From Prado023 sp963753075 (GTDB taxonomy: Bacteria > Actinomycetota > Actinomycetes > S36-B12 > CAIYMF01), in assembly GCA_963753075.1 (NCBI GenBank), contig CAVWAR010000010.1, positions 62,001 to 126,000 on the forward strand: 64,000 bases of DNA. Direction: 5' to 3'. Below, piece after piece: positions 7,969 to 17,842 of this stretch (position 1 is the first letter of the stretch; the number at the start of each line of letters is the position of its first letter). The translations under genes were made by a program, and so were the position numbers. The notes under the pieces are model-generated. The model was not told where the DNA came from. It ran no database searches and worked only from the letters and a program-made list of their open reading frames with translations.

Positions 7969-8801
7969 TCAGGTCTCGACCGGGATCCGGATCTCGAAAC
8001 GGCACCCGTCACCCACGTTCTGGACGCCGACACTGCCGTCATGGGCTTCGGCCACGCCACGGACGATGGCCAGCCCCAAGCCTGCACCTTCACCGGTGGT
8101 GGGCGTGCGGGCCTCCGTTGCGCGCCACCCGGTTTCGAACACGCGGGTGAGGTGCTCGGCGTCGATCCCGCCGCACTCGTCGGTCACGGTGATCACGGCC
8201 GCCGTGGGCTCGGCCCGCGCCTCGAGGACAACCGACCCGTCGGGTGGCGTGTGCCGGATGGTGTTTGCGACCAAGTTGGCCACGGCCCACGAGATCCCCC
8301 GACCGTCGACAGTGGCCTGCACAGACCCGGTGGCCGACCCGGTCAGGCTGACGTGCCGGGCGGTGCCAGAGCGCGAGCCGAGGCGAGGTTCTCGGAGACC
8401 ACATCGGCGAGGTTGATGTGCTCGAGCGTCAGGCTCAGCGCACCTGACAGCAGGCGGGACAGCGCCAGCAGGTCGTCAAGCATCTCGCTCATCCGCTCGA
8501 CATCGCCGACCATCTGGGTCAGGTAGCGCTGCGGGTCCTCGGCAACGCCATCCTCGAGGGCCTCGGCCATGGCACGAATCCCGGCCAGCGGTGTGCGCAG
8601 GTCATGGGAGACCCAGGTGACCATCTCGCGTCGTGATCCCTCGATCTCCCGTTCCGCGTCACGGGCGGCAGCCTCCTCCGCCGCCGCGTGCTCCGCACGC
8701 TGGATCCGAACGGCGATGAGGATGCCGACGCCGGCGGCGATCGGGATGGCTGCCGCGAGGACGAGCAGCATCGTTGCGGTGTCGGCCTCGGTCAGGAACA
8801 T
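7969..8801 (-). pseudogene. Sensor histidine kinase, one-base frameshift
   Basis: The first part (8801 to about 8361) has an N-terminal membrane segment (residues 10-32) and a HisKA domain with MVTWVSHDLRTPLAGIRA, whose histidine is the phosphorylation site. The HATPase part continues in another frame with NLVANTIRHTPPDGSV (N box), DECGGI and GAGLGLAIVRG. Restoring one base near 8361 joins RALAP to ARHVSLTGSATGSVQ. Only one membrane segment is visible, so no large outer sensor domain is present. No response regulator gene is adjacent, so the kinase is an orphan here. It is either inactive or the victim of a sequencing error. Confidence 0.8.
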
Positions 8802-8897
8802 CGCCTGCGCGCTCGCCCAGACGCCGGATCCGTGTGCAGGACCGCGAGCCGGCTCAGGTGCGGCTCCGGCCGGCCTGGCGCAGGCCGGACCAGGCTC

Positions 8898-8925
8898 GGA
8901 TCAGGCCACCCGGATCAGGCCACCC
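8898..8925. repeat. Tandem duplication of a 14-mer
   Basis: GGATCAGGCCACCC occurs twice without a gap (8898-8911, 8912-8925) and a partial third copy begins at 8926. It lies in the spacer between the flavoprotein gene end (8949) and the sensor kinase start (8801). Confidence 0.8.
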
Positions 8926-8948
8926 GGATCCGGCCCGACCCGAGCCGC

Positions 8949-11504
8949 TCAGGCCCGGATCCGCGCGTTGCGCGGGTCGTACATCGGGGCCACCGAGGCT
9001 CGCGCCGGATGGATCTCGTTGCCGACCTGGACTGTCCACTCCCCGGAGCCGACGTAGACAGCGTCGACCGGCACACCGCCGGCATCGACCATTGCCAGCC
9101 CCACAGCCCCGCCGAGGGTGAATCCGTAGGACGCCGAGCGCACGTACCCGACCTCAACGCCGTCGCGCCGGACGACTTCGGCGTGGAACAGCAGGGGTTC
9201 CGGGTCGGTCAGCAGGACCTGCACCAGGCGTCGGGTGGGCTCCCCGGCGGCACGGCGGCCGACCAGGGCCTCCCGCCCCAGGAAGCCCGTGGGCTTGTCC
9301 CACGCGACCGCGAACCCGAGTCCCGCCTCGATCGGGTCGTCGGTGTTGTCGATGTCGTGCCCGTAGTCGCGGTAGCCCTTCTCCATCCGCAGGCTGCCGA
9401 GCGCCTTGAGCCCGCAGTGCTGCAGGCCGAACGCCTCGCCGGCCGCGACGACCTCGTCGTAGACCGAGATCGCCATCTCGGCCGGCACGAACAGCTCGTA
9501 GCCGAGCTCGCCCACGTAGGTGATGCGGGTGCACAGACCCAGGGCGAAGCCGAGGTCGATCTCACGTGCGGTGCGGAACGGGAACGCCTCATCCGACAGG
9601 TCAGAACTGGTCACGCTGGCGAGCAGGTCGCGTGAGTGTGGTCCCTGCACGGTGATCTGGGCCAGCCCGGACGTCACGTCGGCGATCGACACCCGGGCGT
9701 CGCCGGCGTGCCGGTGCAGCCACGCCAGCACATGGCGGTGAGCGGTGTCGGTGGCGACCACGAGGAAGTCGTTCGCGGCCCGCTTCGTCACGGTCACGTC
9801 GGCCTCGATCCGGCCGTCTCTGTTGAGCCATTGCGTGTAGCTGATCCGTCCGGGCTCCCCGTCGACGGTGTTGGCGCTCAGGTGGTCCAGCAGCGCGCCG
9901 GCGTCCGGCCCGGTGACCGCGAACCTGGCCATGAACGACATGTCGAACAGCCCCACGCCCTCGCGAACGGCCCGGTGCTCCGCGGCCCACCGCTCCCAGA
10001 AGTCCGGCCGCCCCCACGTCAGGGCTGGCTCGGCCGCGGCGACGCCGTCAGCGGCGAACCATTGCGGCGCCTCCCACCCGGAGACCTCCGCGAACCACGC
10101 GCCCCGGGCATCCATCCGGTCGTGCAGCGGCGAGCGCTTCACGCCCCGGGCCGTTCGCATCGAGCGGCCCGGGTAGTGGCACTCGTAGACCATCCCGAGG
10201 CTCTCGACGGTGCGCGTGGCCCGGTAGCGAGGGGTCGTCTGGTGCGGGTGCAGCCGGTCGATGTTCACGCCCGTCACATCGATGCCCGGCGAGCCGGTGG
10301 TGATCCAGTGCGCGATCGCCCGGCCCCAGCCGCCACCGGTGAGGATCCCGATCGAGTTCAGCCCCGCGGCGACGAAGTAGTTGCGCACCTCGGGGGCCTC
10401 GCCGATGATCGGCTGCAGGTCGGGCGTGAACGACTCGGGCCCGCAGAAGAACGTGTGGATTCCGGCATCCAGGGCGGCCGGCACCCGACCCATCGCGGCC
10501 TCGACGTAGGGGCCCATCCGATCCCAGTCCGGGGTGATGGCACCGAACGAGAAGTCCTCAGGGATCCGTCCCACGTTCCACGGTGCGCACACGGTCTCGA
10601 ACAGGCCGACCATCAGGCCGTCGCCCTCGGGTCGGATGTAGGTGAACCGGCTCGGGTCCTCCAGCACCGGCCAGTCCGGATCGACCTCGGGCATGGCGCC
10701 GGTGATCAGGTAGTAGTGCTCGGCGGCTTGGAGCGGGATGCTCACACCGGAGCGCGCGCCGAGCTGGCGGGCCCACATCCCGGCAGCGTTGACGACGTGG
10801 TCGCACTCGATGATCCCGGCCTCGGTGCGCACGCCGGCGACGGCTCCATCGCGCACCAGGACGTCCACAGCAGGCGTGCCCTCCAGCAGGGTCGCCCCGC
10901 GCATGCGTGCGCCCTTCGCCAGCGCCAGCGTGACGTCCACCGGGTTCACCCGGCCGTCGGTGGGCGTGTGGAAGCCCGCGAGGATGTCGTCTGTGCGCGC
11001 AGCCGGGAACAGCTCGGCAACCTCGCGGGGGCTGATCTCGTGGACGTCCACGCCGCAGTGCCTGTTGAACGCCGACACCCGGCGGTACTCCTCGAGACGG
11101 CCCTCGTCGGCGGCGACCTCGATCAGCCCGATCGGCCGGAAGCCGGTCGCCTGGCTGGTCTCGGCCTCCAGGCGCGAGTAGAGCTCCTTGGTGTACATCC
11201 GCAGCTCGGTCGAGGTCTGGGAGGTGGAGCCGAAGGTCACCATCAACCCTGCGGCGTGCCACGTCGTACCCGAGGTGAGTCGGTCTCGTTCGAGCAGGAC
11301 CGTGTCCGTCCATCCCAGTTCTGCCAGGTGGTAGGCGATCGATGTCCCGATGATCCCGCCGCCGATGACGACCACCCGGGCCCGGGCGGGCACTGCCGAT
11401 GGTGAAGCCAGGGCAGCGCGGGGCACGGGAGCCGGCGCGGCCGGCAGTGCGGGGGGCATGGCGCTGCCGCGGGCGCGGCTCCTTCGGCCGGGAGTGACAG
11501 GCAT
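8949..11504 (-). CDS. FAD-dependent dimethylglycine/sarcosine dehydrogenase-like enzyme
   Basis: The 851-residue protein has the full layout of dimethylglycine and sarcosine dehydrogenases: an FAD Rossmann motif (RVVVIGGGIIG, about residues 43-53), the TSGTTWHAAGLM segment whose histidine carries covalent FAD in the family, then DAO and FAO_M domains. It ends in GCV_T and GCV_T_C folate-binding domains (GELGYELFVPAEMA). Family members oxidatively demethylate N-methyl glycines and pass the one-carbon unit to tetrahydrofolate. Substrate choice cannot be read here. The start at 11504 is preferred over a GTG at 11522 because TAGACT lies exactly seven bases upstream, a leaderless promoter. Confidence 0.85.
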   Translation of the reverse strand: MPVTPGRRSRARGSAMPPALPAAPAPVPRAALASPSAVPARARVVVIGGGIIGTSIAYHLAELGWTDTVLLERDRLTSGTTWHAAGLMVTFGSTSQTSTELRMYTKELYSRLEAETSQATGFRPIGLIEVAADEGRLEEYRRVSAFNRHCGVDVHEISPREVAELFPAARTDDILAGFHTPTDGRVNPVDVTLALAKGARMRGATLLEGTPAVDVLVRDGAVAGVRTEAGIIECDHVVNAAGMWARQLGARSGVSIPLQAAEHYYLITGAMPEVDPDWPVLEDPSRFTYIRPEGDGLMVGLFETVCAPWNVGRIPEDFSFGAITPDWDRMGPYVEAAMGRVPAALDAGIHTFFCGPESFTPDLQPIIGEAPEVRNYFVAAGLNSIGILTGGGWGRAIAHWITTGSPGIDVTGVNIDRLHPHQTTPRYRATRTVESLGMVYECHYPGRSMRTARGVKRSPLHDRMDARGAWFAEVSGWEAPQWFAADGVAAAEPALTWGRPDFWERWAAEHRAVREGVGLFDMSFMARFAVTGPDAGALLDHLSANTVDGEPGRISYTQWLNRDGRIEADVTVTKRAANDFLVVATDTAHRHVLAWLHRHAGDARVSIADVTSGLAQITVQGPHSRDLLASVTSSDLSDEAFPFRTAREIDLGFALGLCTRITYVGELGYELFVPAEMAISVYDEVVAAGEAFGLQHCGLKALGSLRMEKGYRDYGHDIDNTDDPIEAGLGFAVAWDKPTGFLGREALVGRRAAGEPTRRLVQVLLTDPEPLLFHAEVVRRDGVEVGYVRSASYGFTLGGAVGLAMVDAGGVPVDAVYVGSGEWTVQVGNEIHPARASVAPMYDPRNARIRA

Positions 11505-11511
11505 GCCGTCG

Positions 11512-11517
11512 AGTCTA
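11512..11517 (-). promoter_or_regulatory. -10 hexamer TAGACT of a leaderless promoter
   Basis: TAGACT on the minus strand ends seven bases before the ATG at 11504, so transcription would start at or next to the start codon. No clear -35 element is seen. Confidence 0.5.
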
Positions 11518-11578
11518 GGCACGCGCCCAACGGGTGCGCGGCCTGCGCGTGTGACCCCCGTGTGTGTGACCCCGCGGC

Positions 11579-12982
11579 TCAGCCGGCGAGCTCCACCAGG
11601 GCAGCCATCGGGATCGGCAGCCAGTCCGGCCGGTTGCGCTTCTCGTACACGGCCTCGTAGGCGGCCTTGTCCACGAGGTAGGCCGAGAGGATCGCGCGGT
11701 CGGCGCGCACGCCGTGCTCACCAGGGGTGTCGAGGCCGCCGGCGGCGTAGCCGGCCAGGAACGCGACCTCGCAGTCGTGCAGCCAGTCGGCGACCTCATC
11801 CGGGCTGCGGTTCGCCCCGCCCTGTGCGGACGCGTAGGCGAAGGAGCGCAGCATGCCGGCAACGTCGCGCAGGGCGTGGTCGGGCGTGACCCGGGCTGCC
11901 ATGGATGAGCCGGGCTCACCCTCGAAGTCGAGCAGCTTCCATCCGTCGTCGGCCCGCATGACCTGCTGCAGGTGCAGGTCGCCATGGACCCGCTGGACCT
12001 CGATCGGGTGATCGAGCGTGAGCAGGGCGTCGATCCGCTCACCCAGGGCCGGGACGAGGGGAGTGAGCTCCTCGACGACGGCGGCCGCCTGGTCCAGGCG
12101 CCAGCGCAGCCGGTCGACCAGCTCGGAGACCTCGGCGTCGGCCAGCACGTGGGTCGGCAGGACGTGGCGAAGATCGCGGTGCACCGCCCCGGTCGCCCGG
12201 CCGAGCTCCAGGGCCTCATCGGCGAACGACTCTCCGTTCGCAACCCGGGCAAGGGCCAGGTCCCGGCCCTCGGTGGCCGGTGCGAGCAGCTCCTGGACCA
12301 TCGCCGTGTGGCCGGTCACCCAGTGGCCGTCGGACGGGTCGCGCCACCCCGCATTGACCCACCCGAGGATTCGTCCCACATTCGGGCAGCGTGCGACGCC
12401 GAGCGCGGCGTGCACGTCGACGTCCGGGTTGATCCCGGGCACGAGCAGGCGGAAGAACTTGACCAGGGCCACGTCGCCCATGACCAGCGAGGTGTTGCTC
12501 TGCTCCACCCCGAGGGGTCGCACCGGCAGGTCGAGGTACGTACCGGGATCAACGTTGGCCTGCAGGGCCGGGGCTGGGTGGTCCCCGCTCGCGAGGTCGA
12601 GCGAATGGGTCAGATCAGGATCGACCTGGGGTGTGGTCTCGGACGCTGACAGCAGCGGGGGGACCGCCGCGGGATCGGACAGCGCGTCGTAGACGAAGTC
12701 CCCACCGCCTAGCTGACCCATCAGCCGCAGCCCTGGGTGGGGCTCGCTGTAGACCGACACCGGGACCTGGTAGGTCTGCCAGATCTCACCGTCGAGCTGC
12801 ACCCCGACCACGACGTGCGCCACCGCTCCGGTAGCCGGGACGGTGCTGACCTCGCTGACCACCACGGCGGTCATGGTGCGGCCCTTGCCGGCGAACCAGC
12901 GCTGCTCGGGGAGCCATTGCTCCAGCAGCGCCGTGAGGTCGCGGTGCGTGTCCGCGTTGAGTTGGGTGCCGGGGTTAGCCAT
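11579..12982 (-). CDS. mak: Maltokinase (GlgE pathway)
   Basis: The 467-residue product matches actinobacterial maltokinase (Mak/Pep2, about 455 residues). It phosphorylates maltose with ATP to maltose-1-phosphate, which GlgE uses to build alpha-glucan. Visible marks are the N-terminal QRWFAGKGR of the cap subdomain, VHGDLHLQQVM near residue 332 (aminoglycoside-kinase-like catalytic loop) and LLDFEGEP (metal-binding Asp). The usual partners treS and glgE are not adjacent. It is followed closely by the flavoprotein gene on the same strand (gap 74 bases), but that gene has its own promoter. Confidence 0.92.
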   Translation of the reverse strand: MANPGTQLNADTHRDLTALLEQWLPEQRWFAGKGRTMTAVVVSEVSTVPATGAVAHVVVGVQLDGEIWQTYQVPVSVYSEPHPGLRLMGQLGGGDFVYDALSDPAAVPPLLSASETTPQVDPDLTHSLDLASGDHPAPALQANVDPGTYLDLPVRPLGVEQSNTSLVMGDVALVKFFRLLVPGINPDVDVHAALGVARCPNVGRILGWVNAGWRDPSDGHWVTGHTAMVQELLAPATEGRDLALARVANGESFADEALELGRATGAVHRDLRHVLPTHVLADAEVSELVDRLRWRLDQAAAVVEELTPLVPALGERIDALLTLDHPIEVQRVHGDLHLQQVMRADDGWKLLDFEGEPGSSMAARVTPDHALRDVAGMLRSFAYASAQGGANRSPDEVADWLHDCEVAFLAGYAAGGLDTPGEHGVRADRAILSAYLVDKAAYEAVYEKRNRPDWLPIPMAALVELAG

Positions 12983-13259
12983 GGCGGCAGTCTGGCCAAT
13001 CCTGGCCGGCGCCGCACGCCCGGGGTCGCTCCGTGCCGCAGCGGCTGGCTCCCGGCCCCGGCGACCCTCGTGGGTCGGCGGTGATGGTGCGATTCATCAG
13101 GGGAGGCCAACATCCGTAGTGCCTCAAGTCAATGTGCCCGCGATAGTTGACATCTAGCCAAAACGACAACGATGTGGTTATGCTCCCCTCAGGGATGGTC
13201 AACATCCGATCGACGAGGACGCTGGGGAAGGCGAAACTCGCCGGGATCGGAGGTCGGCC

Positions 13260-13784
13260 ATGGCCGTGCATATGGTTGCCGAGCGCTCGGGTCTTACCCG
13301 GGGCGTTCTTTTCGTGCACTCCACAAAGCGGGCGATGTGTCCGCATCTGGAGTGGGCGATCAGTGACGTGCTTGGCTCGCGGGTGAGCCTCGACTGGCTG
13401 CCCCAGCCGGTGCTGCCCGGGCAGGTCCGCGGGGAGATCTCGTGGCAGGGCCGGCCGGGCACCGCGTCCCGGATCACCTCAGCGCTGCGCCAGTTCAAGG
13501 ACGTCCGCTATGAGGTGGCCGAGGAACCGGGCAAGGGCGCTGAGGGCGAGCGGTTCGCCGTCACGCCGGACCTCGGGGTCTTCCGAGCCACGATGGGCCC
13601 GCACGGGGACATCATGATCCACGAGGACCGCCTGCGGGCGATCCTGGCCGCGAGCGGAGATGGGGCCGCGGATCTGCGCGAGGGACTCAGCCTGGTCCTG
13701 GGCACAGCCTGGGACGCTGAGCTTGAGCCCTTCCGGCGCGCCGGCGATGGCGTGCCGGTGCGCTGGCTGCACCAGGTGGTGTAG
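13260..13784 (+). CDS. DUF3145 family protein
   Basis: The 174-residue protein has the signature of DUF3145, an actinobacterial family of unknown function: RGVLFVHSTKRAMCPHLEWA, SLDWLPQP, RGEISWQGRPGTASRI and GDIMIHEDRLR. It is soluble and single-domain. The ATG at 13260 follows GGAGGT by six bases. A TATGCT -10-like hexamer lies at 13179-13184, upstream of an untranslated leader of about 70 bases. The gene stands alone and ends before a strong hairpin. Confidence 0.85.
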   Translation: MAVHMVAERSGLTRGVLFVHSTKRAMCPHLEWAISDVLGSRVSLDWLPQPVLPGQVRGEISWQGRPGTASRITSALRQFKDVRYEVAEEPGKGAEGERFAVTPDLGVFRATMGPHGDIMIHEDRLRAILAASGDGAADLREGLSLVLGTAWDAELEPFRRAGDGVPVRWLHQVV

Positions 13785-13809
13785 CCGAACAGACCTTGGG
13801 GGAGGAGCC

Positions 13810-13845
13810 GATGGCCCGGGCGGGAGTGATCCCGTCCGGGCCATC
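13810..13845 (+). terminator. 16-bp stem with GTGA loop
   Basis: Arms 13810-13825 and 13830-13845 pair over 16 positions with one G-T wobble, closing a GTGA tetraloop. It starts 26 bases after the DUF3145 stop codon. No T tract follows. Confidence 0.75.
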
Positions 13846-13862
13846 AGTGCGTTCACGACCGT

Positions 13863-13951
13863 GTGTCCCTGCGTCGGGCTCAGGCGTACGTCCCTGCGTC
13901 CTGCCCAGGCCGCCGCTCGTCCCAGCTCGCTGTCAGGCTGTGCGTCCCTGC
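13863..13951. repeat. Three GTCCCTGC direct repeats
   Basis: GTCCCTGC followed by GTC or ATC occurs at 13863, 13888 and 13944 in the space between the convergent DUF3145 and GNAT genes. The second and third copies are each preceded by a TCAGGC string. Function unknown. Confidence 0.45.
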
Positions 13952-14054
13952 ATCGCCAACGGCCTTCGGCCGGCAACGGTCCGTGTTCCGTCAGCCAGAC
14001 GTCAGCGGGCAGCGCGCCGTCTACGGGACCAGGTCTGCGACCCCGCCGAGGACC

Positions 14055-15119
14055 TCAGCGGAACAGCGACCGGTGGAAGAACGCGAACTCGCTGTCCTCG
14101 ACCATGCCGACGGACTCGTACAGCCGGGTCGCCCCAGTCGGATTGGTGGCATCCACGTGCAGGATCGTGCTGATGAAACCGCGCGCGACGTCGTCGGCCA
14201 TGCGTGCTCGGAGCAGCGCACGAGCCAGGCCGTTGCCGCGGTGCTCCTGGGCGACCGCGATGCTCGTCACGTACCCGCAGTCCTCACTGGCATAGCGATT
14301 CGATCCCATGACGAAGCCGACGATCTCGCCGTCGTGCTCGGCGACGATCCACTGCGAGGGATCCTCGGTCTCGCCCTCCTGACGCTCCCGCCACACCTCG
14401 AATTCCAGTGGCGTGAAGTCGAAGTGGTCGAGGAAGGCCGCGGAACTGGCCGCGTGGACTCCCCGCCAGTCGGACTCGATCGGTCGGAACGGTCGGAGCA
14501 CGTAGCCTGGGGGAAGCCCCCCGGAGGCAGCAGGATTCGAGGCGGACTCGCTCACCTCCGCAGCCCGCGTCAGCCCCTCCACGGACCAGAGGTCGACCTT
14601 CATGCGCCAGAAGCGGCGGACCTCCGAGAACCCGCGCTTCTCGAGGTCTGTGCGCAGCGGCGCGTCGTTGGCGTAGCATGCCGACTTTGCGATCGGGAGT
14701 GGGATGTCCGGGTCCATGTACATCGCGTCCCAGCGATACCGGCCCTCCCGGAGTGCGCCATCGATGAGTGAGCCATGAATGGCGTGGGCGCGCGGATCGC
14801 CTGGACGGGCGAACACGTCGAACGACCACCCGCGTCCCGTTGCCAGGCCATCGAAGACGACGACCGCGCCCACGATGTCGGCGCCGCGCCACACGGTCGC
14901 GGCGCCGTACTCCCAGGCGCAGTCCGGCTCGGCGACGTAGTCGGTGATCTCCTCGATGTTGGTCGATGAATGGCCACACCCCGCGATGTCCACGGCGCGT
15001 GCGAGCCCGGTGAGTGCCTCAACATCACCGGCCTCCATGGGCCGCACGGCATGGCCCTCCGGCAGGTCCCCGATCTCATTGGCGAGGACCCGCTTCACGG
15101 ACGGCGCAGGCGCGGTCAT
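14055..15119 (-). CDS. Tandem GNAT acetyltransferase
   Basis: The 354-residue protein holds two GNAT folds, as in MshD-like and other actinobacterial double acetyltransferases. The first (residues about 20-180) is degenerate. The second (about 205-354) has the acetyl-CoA loop in IAVAQEHRGNGLARALL and the DATNPTGATRLYESVGM segment typical of the fold. The acceptor substrate is unknown; mycothiol synthase is a thought, but the sequence does not establish it. Its ATG overlaps the aceE stop by four bases (ATGA), so translation is likely coupled to aceE and the product may serve pyruvate metabolism. Confidence 0.8.
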   Translation of the reverse strand: MTAPAPSVKRVLANEIGDLPEGHAVRPMEAGDVEALTGLARAVDIAGCGHSSTNIEEITDYVAEPDCAWEYGAATVWRGADIVGAVVVFDGLATGRGWSFDVFARPGDPRAHAIHGSLIDGALREGRYRWDAMYMDPDIPLPIAKSACYANDAPLRTDLEKRGFSEVRRFWRMKVDLWSVEGLTRAAEVSESASNPAASGGLPPGYVLRPFRPIESDWRGVHAASSAAFLDHFDFTPLEFEVWRERQEGETEDPSQWIVAEHDGEIVGFVMGSNRYASEDCGYVTSIAVAQEHRGNGLARALLRARMADDVARGFISTILHVDATNPTGATRLYESVGMVEDSEFAFFHRSLFR

Positions 15120-17842
15120 CCACCGCCCTCAGTGCTGCCCGCGTCGGCCGCGGTCGGATCCCAGAGCCGGTACTTGTCCAGGGCCTCGCGGACGACCTCT
15201 CGGCCGATCTCGCCGCGCTCGGCCAGCGAGAGCAACGTGCGGCACACGATCGACTCGGCGTCGACCAGGAAGTGCCGGCGCAGGGCGCCGCGAGTGTCGG
15301 ACATGCCCCACCCGTCGGTTCCCAGCGAGGCGAAGTCGGCGGGGACCCACTGGCGGATCAGGTCCGGGAGGGCGTGCATGTAGTCCGAGACGGCCACGAC
15401 CGGACCGGGCTGGCCCTCCAGGCGGGTTGTCACGTAGGGGACGCGCGCCTCGCCCATGGGCTCGAACAGGTTGTGCCTGTCCGCGTCCAGGCCATCCCTG
15501 CGCAGCTCGGTCCACGAGGTCACCGACCAGATGTCGGCGGCCACGCCCCACTCGTCGGCCAGCATCTGCTGGGCCTTCAGCGCCCAGGGCACGCCAACAC
15601 CGGAGGCGAGGATCTGGGCCTTCAGCGCGTGATCCGCAGTGGAGGGGTTGAGCAGGTACATCCCGCGCAGCAGGCCCTCGACGTCCAGGTCCTCGGGCTG
15701 CGGCGGCTGGACGTAGGGCTCGTTGTAGATGGTGATGTAGTAGAAGACGTTCTCGGAGTCCTCGCCGTACATCCGGCGGATGCCGTCCTTGACGATGTGC
15801 CCGATCTCGTAGGAGTACGCCGGGTCGAAGGCAACGACCGCCGGGTTGGTCATCGCGATGACGTGGCTGTGGCCGTCCTCGTGCTGCAGGCCCTCCCCGT
15901 TGAGGGTCGTGCGGCCGGCGGTGGCGCCCATCACGAAGCCGCGGGCCATCTGGTCGCCGGCCAGCCAGAACGAGTCAGCCGTGCGCTGGAACCCGAACAT
16001 CGAGTAGAAGATGTAGACCGGGATCATGGGCTGGTCGTGCGTGGAGTAGGCCGAGCCGACGGCCGCGAACGAGGCCACCGAGCCCGCCTCGTCGATCCCC
16101 TCGTGCAGGATCTGGCCGTTGCGGGCCTCCTTGTACGACAGCATCAGCTCGCGGTCGACCGACAGGTAGTTCTGCCCCTTCGGGTTGTAGATCTTCAGCG
16201 TCGGGAACAGCGCGTCCACCCCGAACGTGCGCGCCTCGTCCGGGATGATCGGCACGATCCGGTAGCCGATGTCCGGGTCGCGGGTGAGGTCCTTGAGCAG
16301 CCGGACGAACGCCATCGTCGTGGCGACCTCCTGGTTGCGCGACCCCTTCGTGACGATGTCGTAGGTCTTGTCCGGCGGCTGAACCAGCGGCTGGGAGATC
16401 TGCCGACGGCGCGGCATCGACCCGCCGAGGGCGGCCCTGCGCTCCATCATGTACTCGGTCTGCGGATCGTCAGGCCCAGGCTTGAAGTACGGCGGCAGGT
16501 ACTTGTCGAGCTGGTCGTCCTCGATCGGGATCCGCAGGCGGTCGCGGAAGTTGCGAAGGTCGTCCAGCGACAGCTTCTTCATCTGGTGGGTGGCGTTGCG
16601 ACTCTCGAAGTGCTGGCCCAGCGACCAGCCCTTGATCGTCTTGGCCAGGATCACCGTGGGCTGGCCGGTGTGCTCGACCGCGGTCTTGTAGGCGGTGTAG
16701 AGCTTGCGGTAGTCCATGCCGCCGCGCTTGAGCGCCCACAGCTCGGCATCGGGGATGTCGGCAACCATGGCAGCCACCCGCGGGTCGCGGCCGAAGAAGT
16801 TCTCCCGCAGGAACTTCACGTCCTCGCCGCGGTAGGTCTGGTAGTTGCCGTCGGTGGTGTTGTTCATGAGGGCGACCAGCGCGCCCTCGGTGTCGCGGGC
16901 GAGCAGCTTGTCCCAGCCGCGGCCCCAGATCACCTTGATGACGTTCCAGCCGGCGCCGCGGAACATCGACTCCAGCTCCTGGATGATGTTGCCGTTGCCC
17001 CGGACCGGCCCGTCGAGGCGCTGGAGGTTGCAGTTGATGACGAAGGTCAGGTTGTCCAGCCCCTCGCGAGCAGCAAGGCTGATGTTGCCCAGCGACTCCG
17101 GCTCATCGGTCTCGCCGTCGCCGAGGAAGGCCCACACCCGCTGCTGGCTGGTGTCCTTGATGCCACGGTTGAGCAGGTAGCGGTTGAACCGCGCCTGATA
17201 GATCGCGTGCAGCGGTCCGAGCCCCATGGACACGGTCGGGAACTGCCAGAAGTCCGGCATGAGCCGTGGATGCGGGTAGCTCGGCAGGCTGCCGGCGGGG
17301 TGCGAGAGCTCCTGGCGGAAACCGTCGAGCTGGTCCTCGGTGAGCTTCCCCTCGAGGAAGGCACGGGCGTAGATCCCGGGGGAGGCATGGCCCTGGAAGA
17401 AGATCTGGTCCCCGCCACCCGGGGCGTCAGGGCCCTGGAAGAAGTGGTTGAAGCCCACCTCGTACATGGCTGCTGACGAGGCGTAGGAGGATATGTGTCC
17501 ACCGACGCCCACGCCGGGGCGCTGGGCGCGGTGCACCATCACGGCGGCGTTCCACCGTGTGGCGGCGCGGATCCGGTACTCCATTGCCTCGTCGCCTGGG
17601 AAGTTGGGCTCCTTGTCCGGCGAGATCGTGTTGATGTAGTCCGTGCTGCGCAGGGCAGGAATGCCGACGCTGCGCTCGGCGGAGCGCCGAAGGAGCTCGA
17701 GCATCAGGTAGCGGGCACGACTGGCGCCGGCGTTGTCGACGACCGCGTCGAGGGACTCGAGCCACTCGCCGGTCTCAGCGGGGTCGGCGTCGACGTACTG
17801 GTCGGGCAGTCCACCGGGCATCAGCGGGTCGTAGTCGGTCAC
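15116..17842 (-). CDS. aceE: Pyruvate dehydrogenase E1, homodimeric type
   Basis: The product of about 908 residues is the E1 subunit that decarboxylates pyruvate with thiamine diphosphate and reductively acetylates the E2 lipoyl domain. Clear marks are GVGGHISSYASSA, the ThDP motif region VWAFLGDGETDEPESLG with the later INCNLQRLDGPVRGNG, and GRTTLNGEGLQHEDGHSH in the transketolase-like middle domain. The GTG at 17842 is chosen because GAGAGGT lies upstream and homologs begin near here; the frame is open to 17884. DUF3052 is divergent upstream, a pairing common in actinomycetes. E2 and E3 genes are not adjacent. Confidence 0.93.
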   Translation of the reverse strand: MTDYDPLMPGGLPDQYVDADPAETGEWLESLDAVVDNAGASRARYLMLELLRRSAERSVGIPALRSTDYINTISPDKEPNFPGDEAMEYRIRAATRWNAAVMVHRAQRPGVGVGGHISSYASSAAMYEVGFNHFFQGPDAPGGGDQIFFQGHASPGIYARAFLEGKLTEDQLDGFRQELSHPAGSLPSYPHPRLMPDFWQFPTVSMGLGPLHAIYQARFNRYLLNRGIKDTSQQRVWAFLGDGETDEPESLGNISLAAREGLDNLTFVINCNLQRLDGPVRGNGNIIQELESMFRGAGWNVIKVIWGRGWDKLLARDTEGALVALMNNTTDGNYQTYRGEDVKFLRENFFGRDPRVAAMVADIPDAELWALKRGGMDYRKLYTAYKTAVEHTGQPTVILAKTIKGWSLGQHFESRNATHQMKKLSLDDLRNFRDRLRIPIEDDQLDKYLPPYFKPGPDDPQTEYMMERRAALGGSMPRRRQISQPLVQPPDKTYDIVTKGSRNQEVATTMAFVRLLKDLTRDPDIGYRIVPIIPDEARTFGVDALFPTLKIYNPKGQNYLSVDRELMLSYKEARNGQILHEGIDEAGSVASFAAVGSAYSTHDQPMIPVYIFYSMFGFQRTADSFWLAGDQMARGFVMGATAGRTTLNGEGLQHEDGHSHVIAMTNPAVVAFDPAYSYEIGHIVKDGIRRMYGEDSENVFYYITIYNEPYVQPPQPEDLDVEGLLRGMYLLNPSTADHALKAQILASGVGVPWALKAQQMLADEWGVAADIWSVTSWTELRRDGLDADRHNLFEPMGEARVPYVTTRLEGQPGPVVAVSDYMHALPDLIRQWVPADFASLGTDGWGMSDTRGALRRHFLVDAESIVCRTLLSLAERGEIGREVVREALDKYRLWDPTAADAGSTEGGG

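Noticed and set aside
9636..11405. A 589-codon plus-strand frame opposite the flavoprotein gene
   Set aside because: It is antisense to strongly conserved FAD and folate-domain sequence, and its product is Arg/His/Gly-rich without a family.
13147..13184. TTGACA followed by TATGCT upstream of DUF3145 as one promoter
   Set aside because: The spacing is 26 bases, too long for a sigma-70 promoter. Only the TATGCT may be a -10.
15014..17476. An 820-codon plus-strand frame opposite aceE
   Set aside because: It is the high-GC antisense shadow of aceE, with no domain and no start signal.
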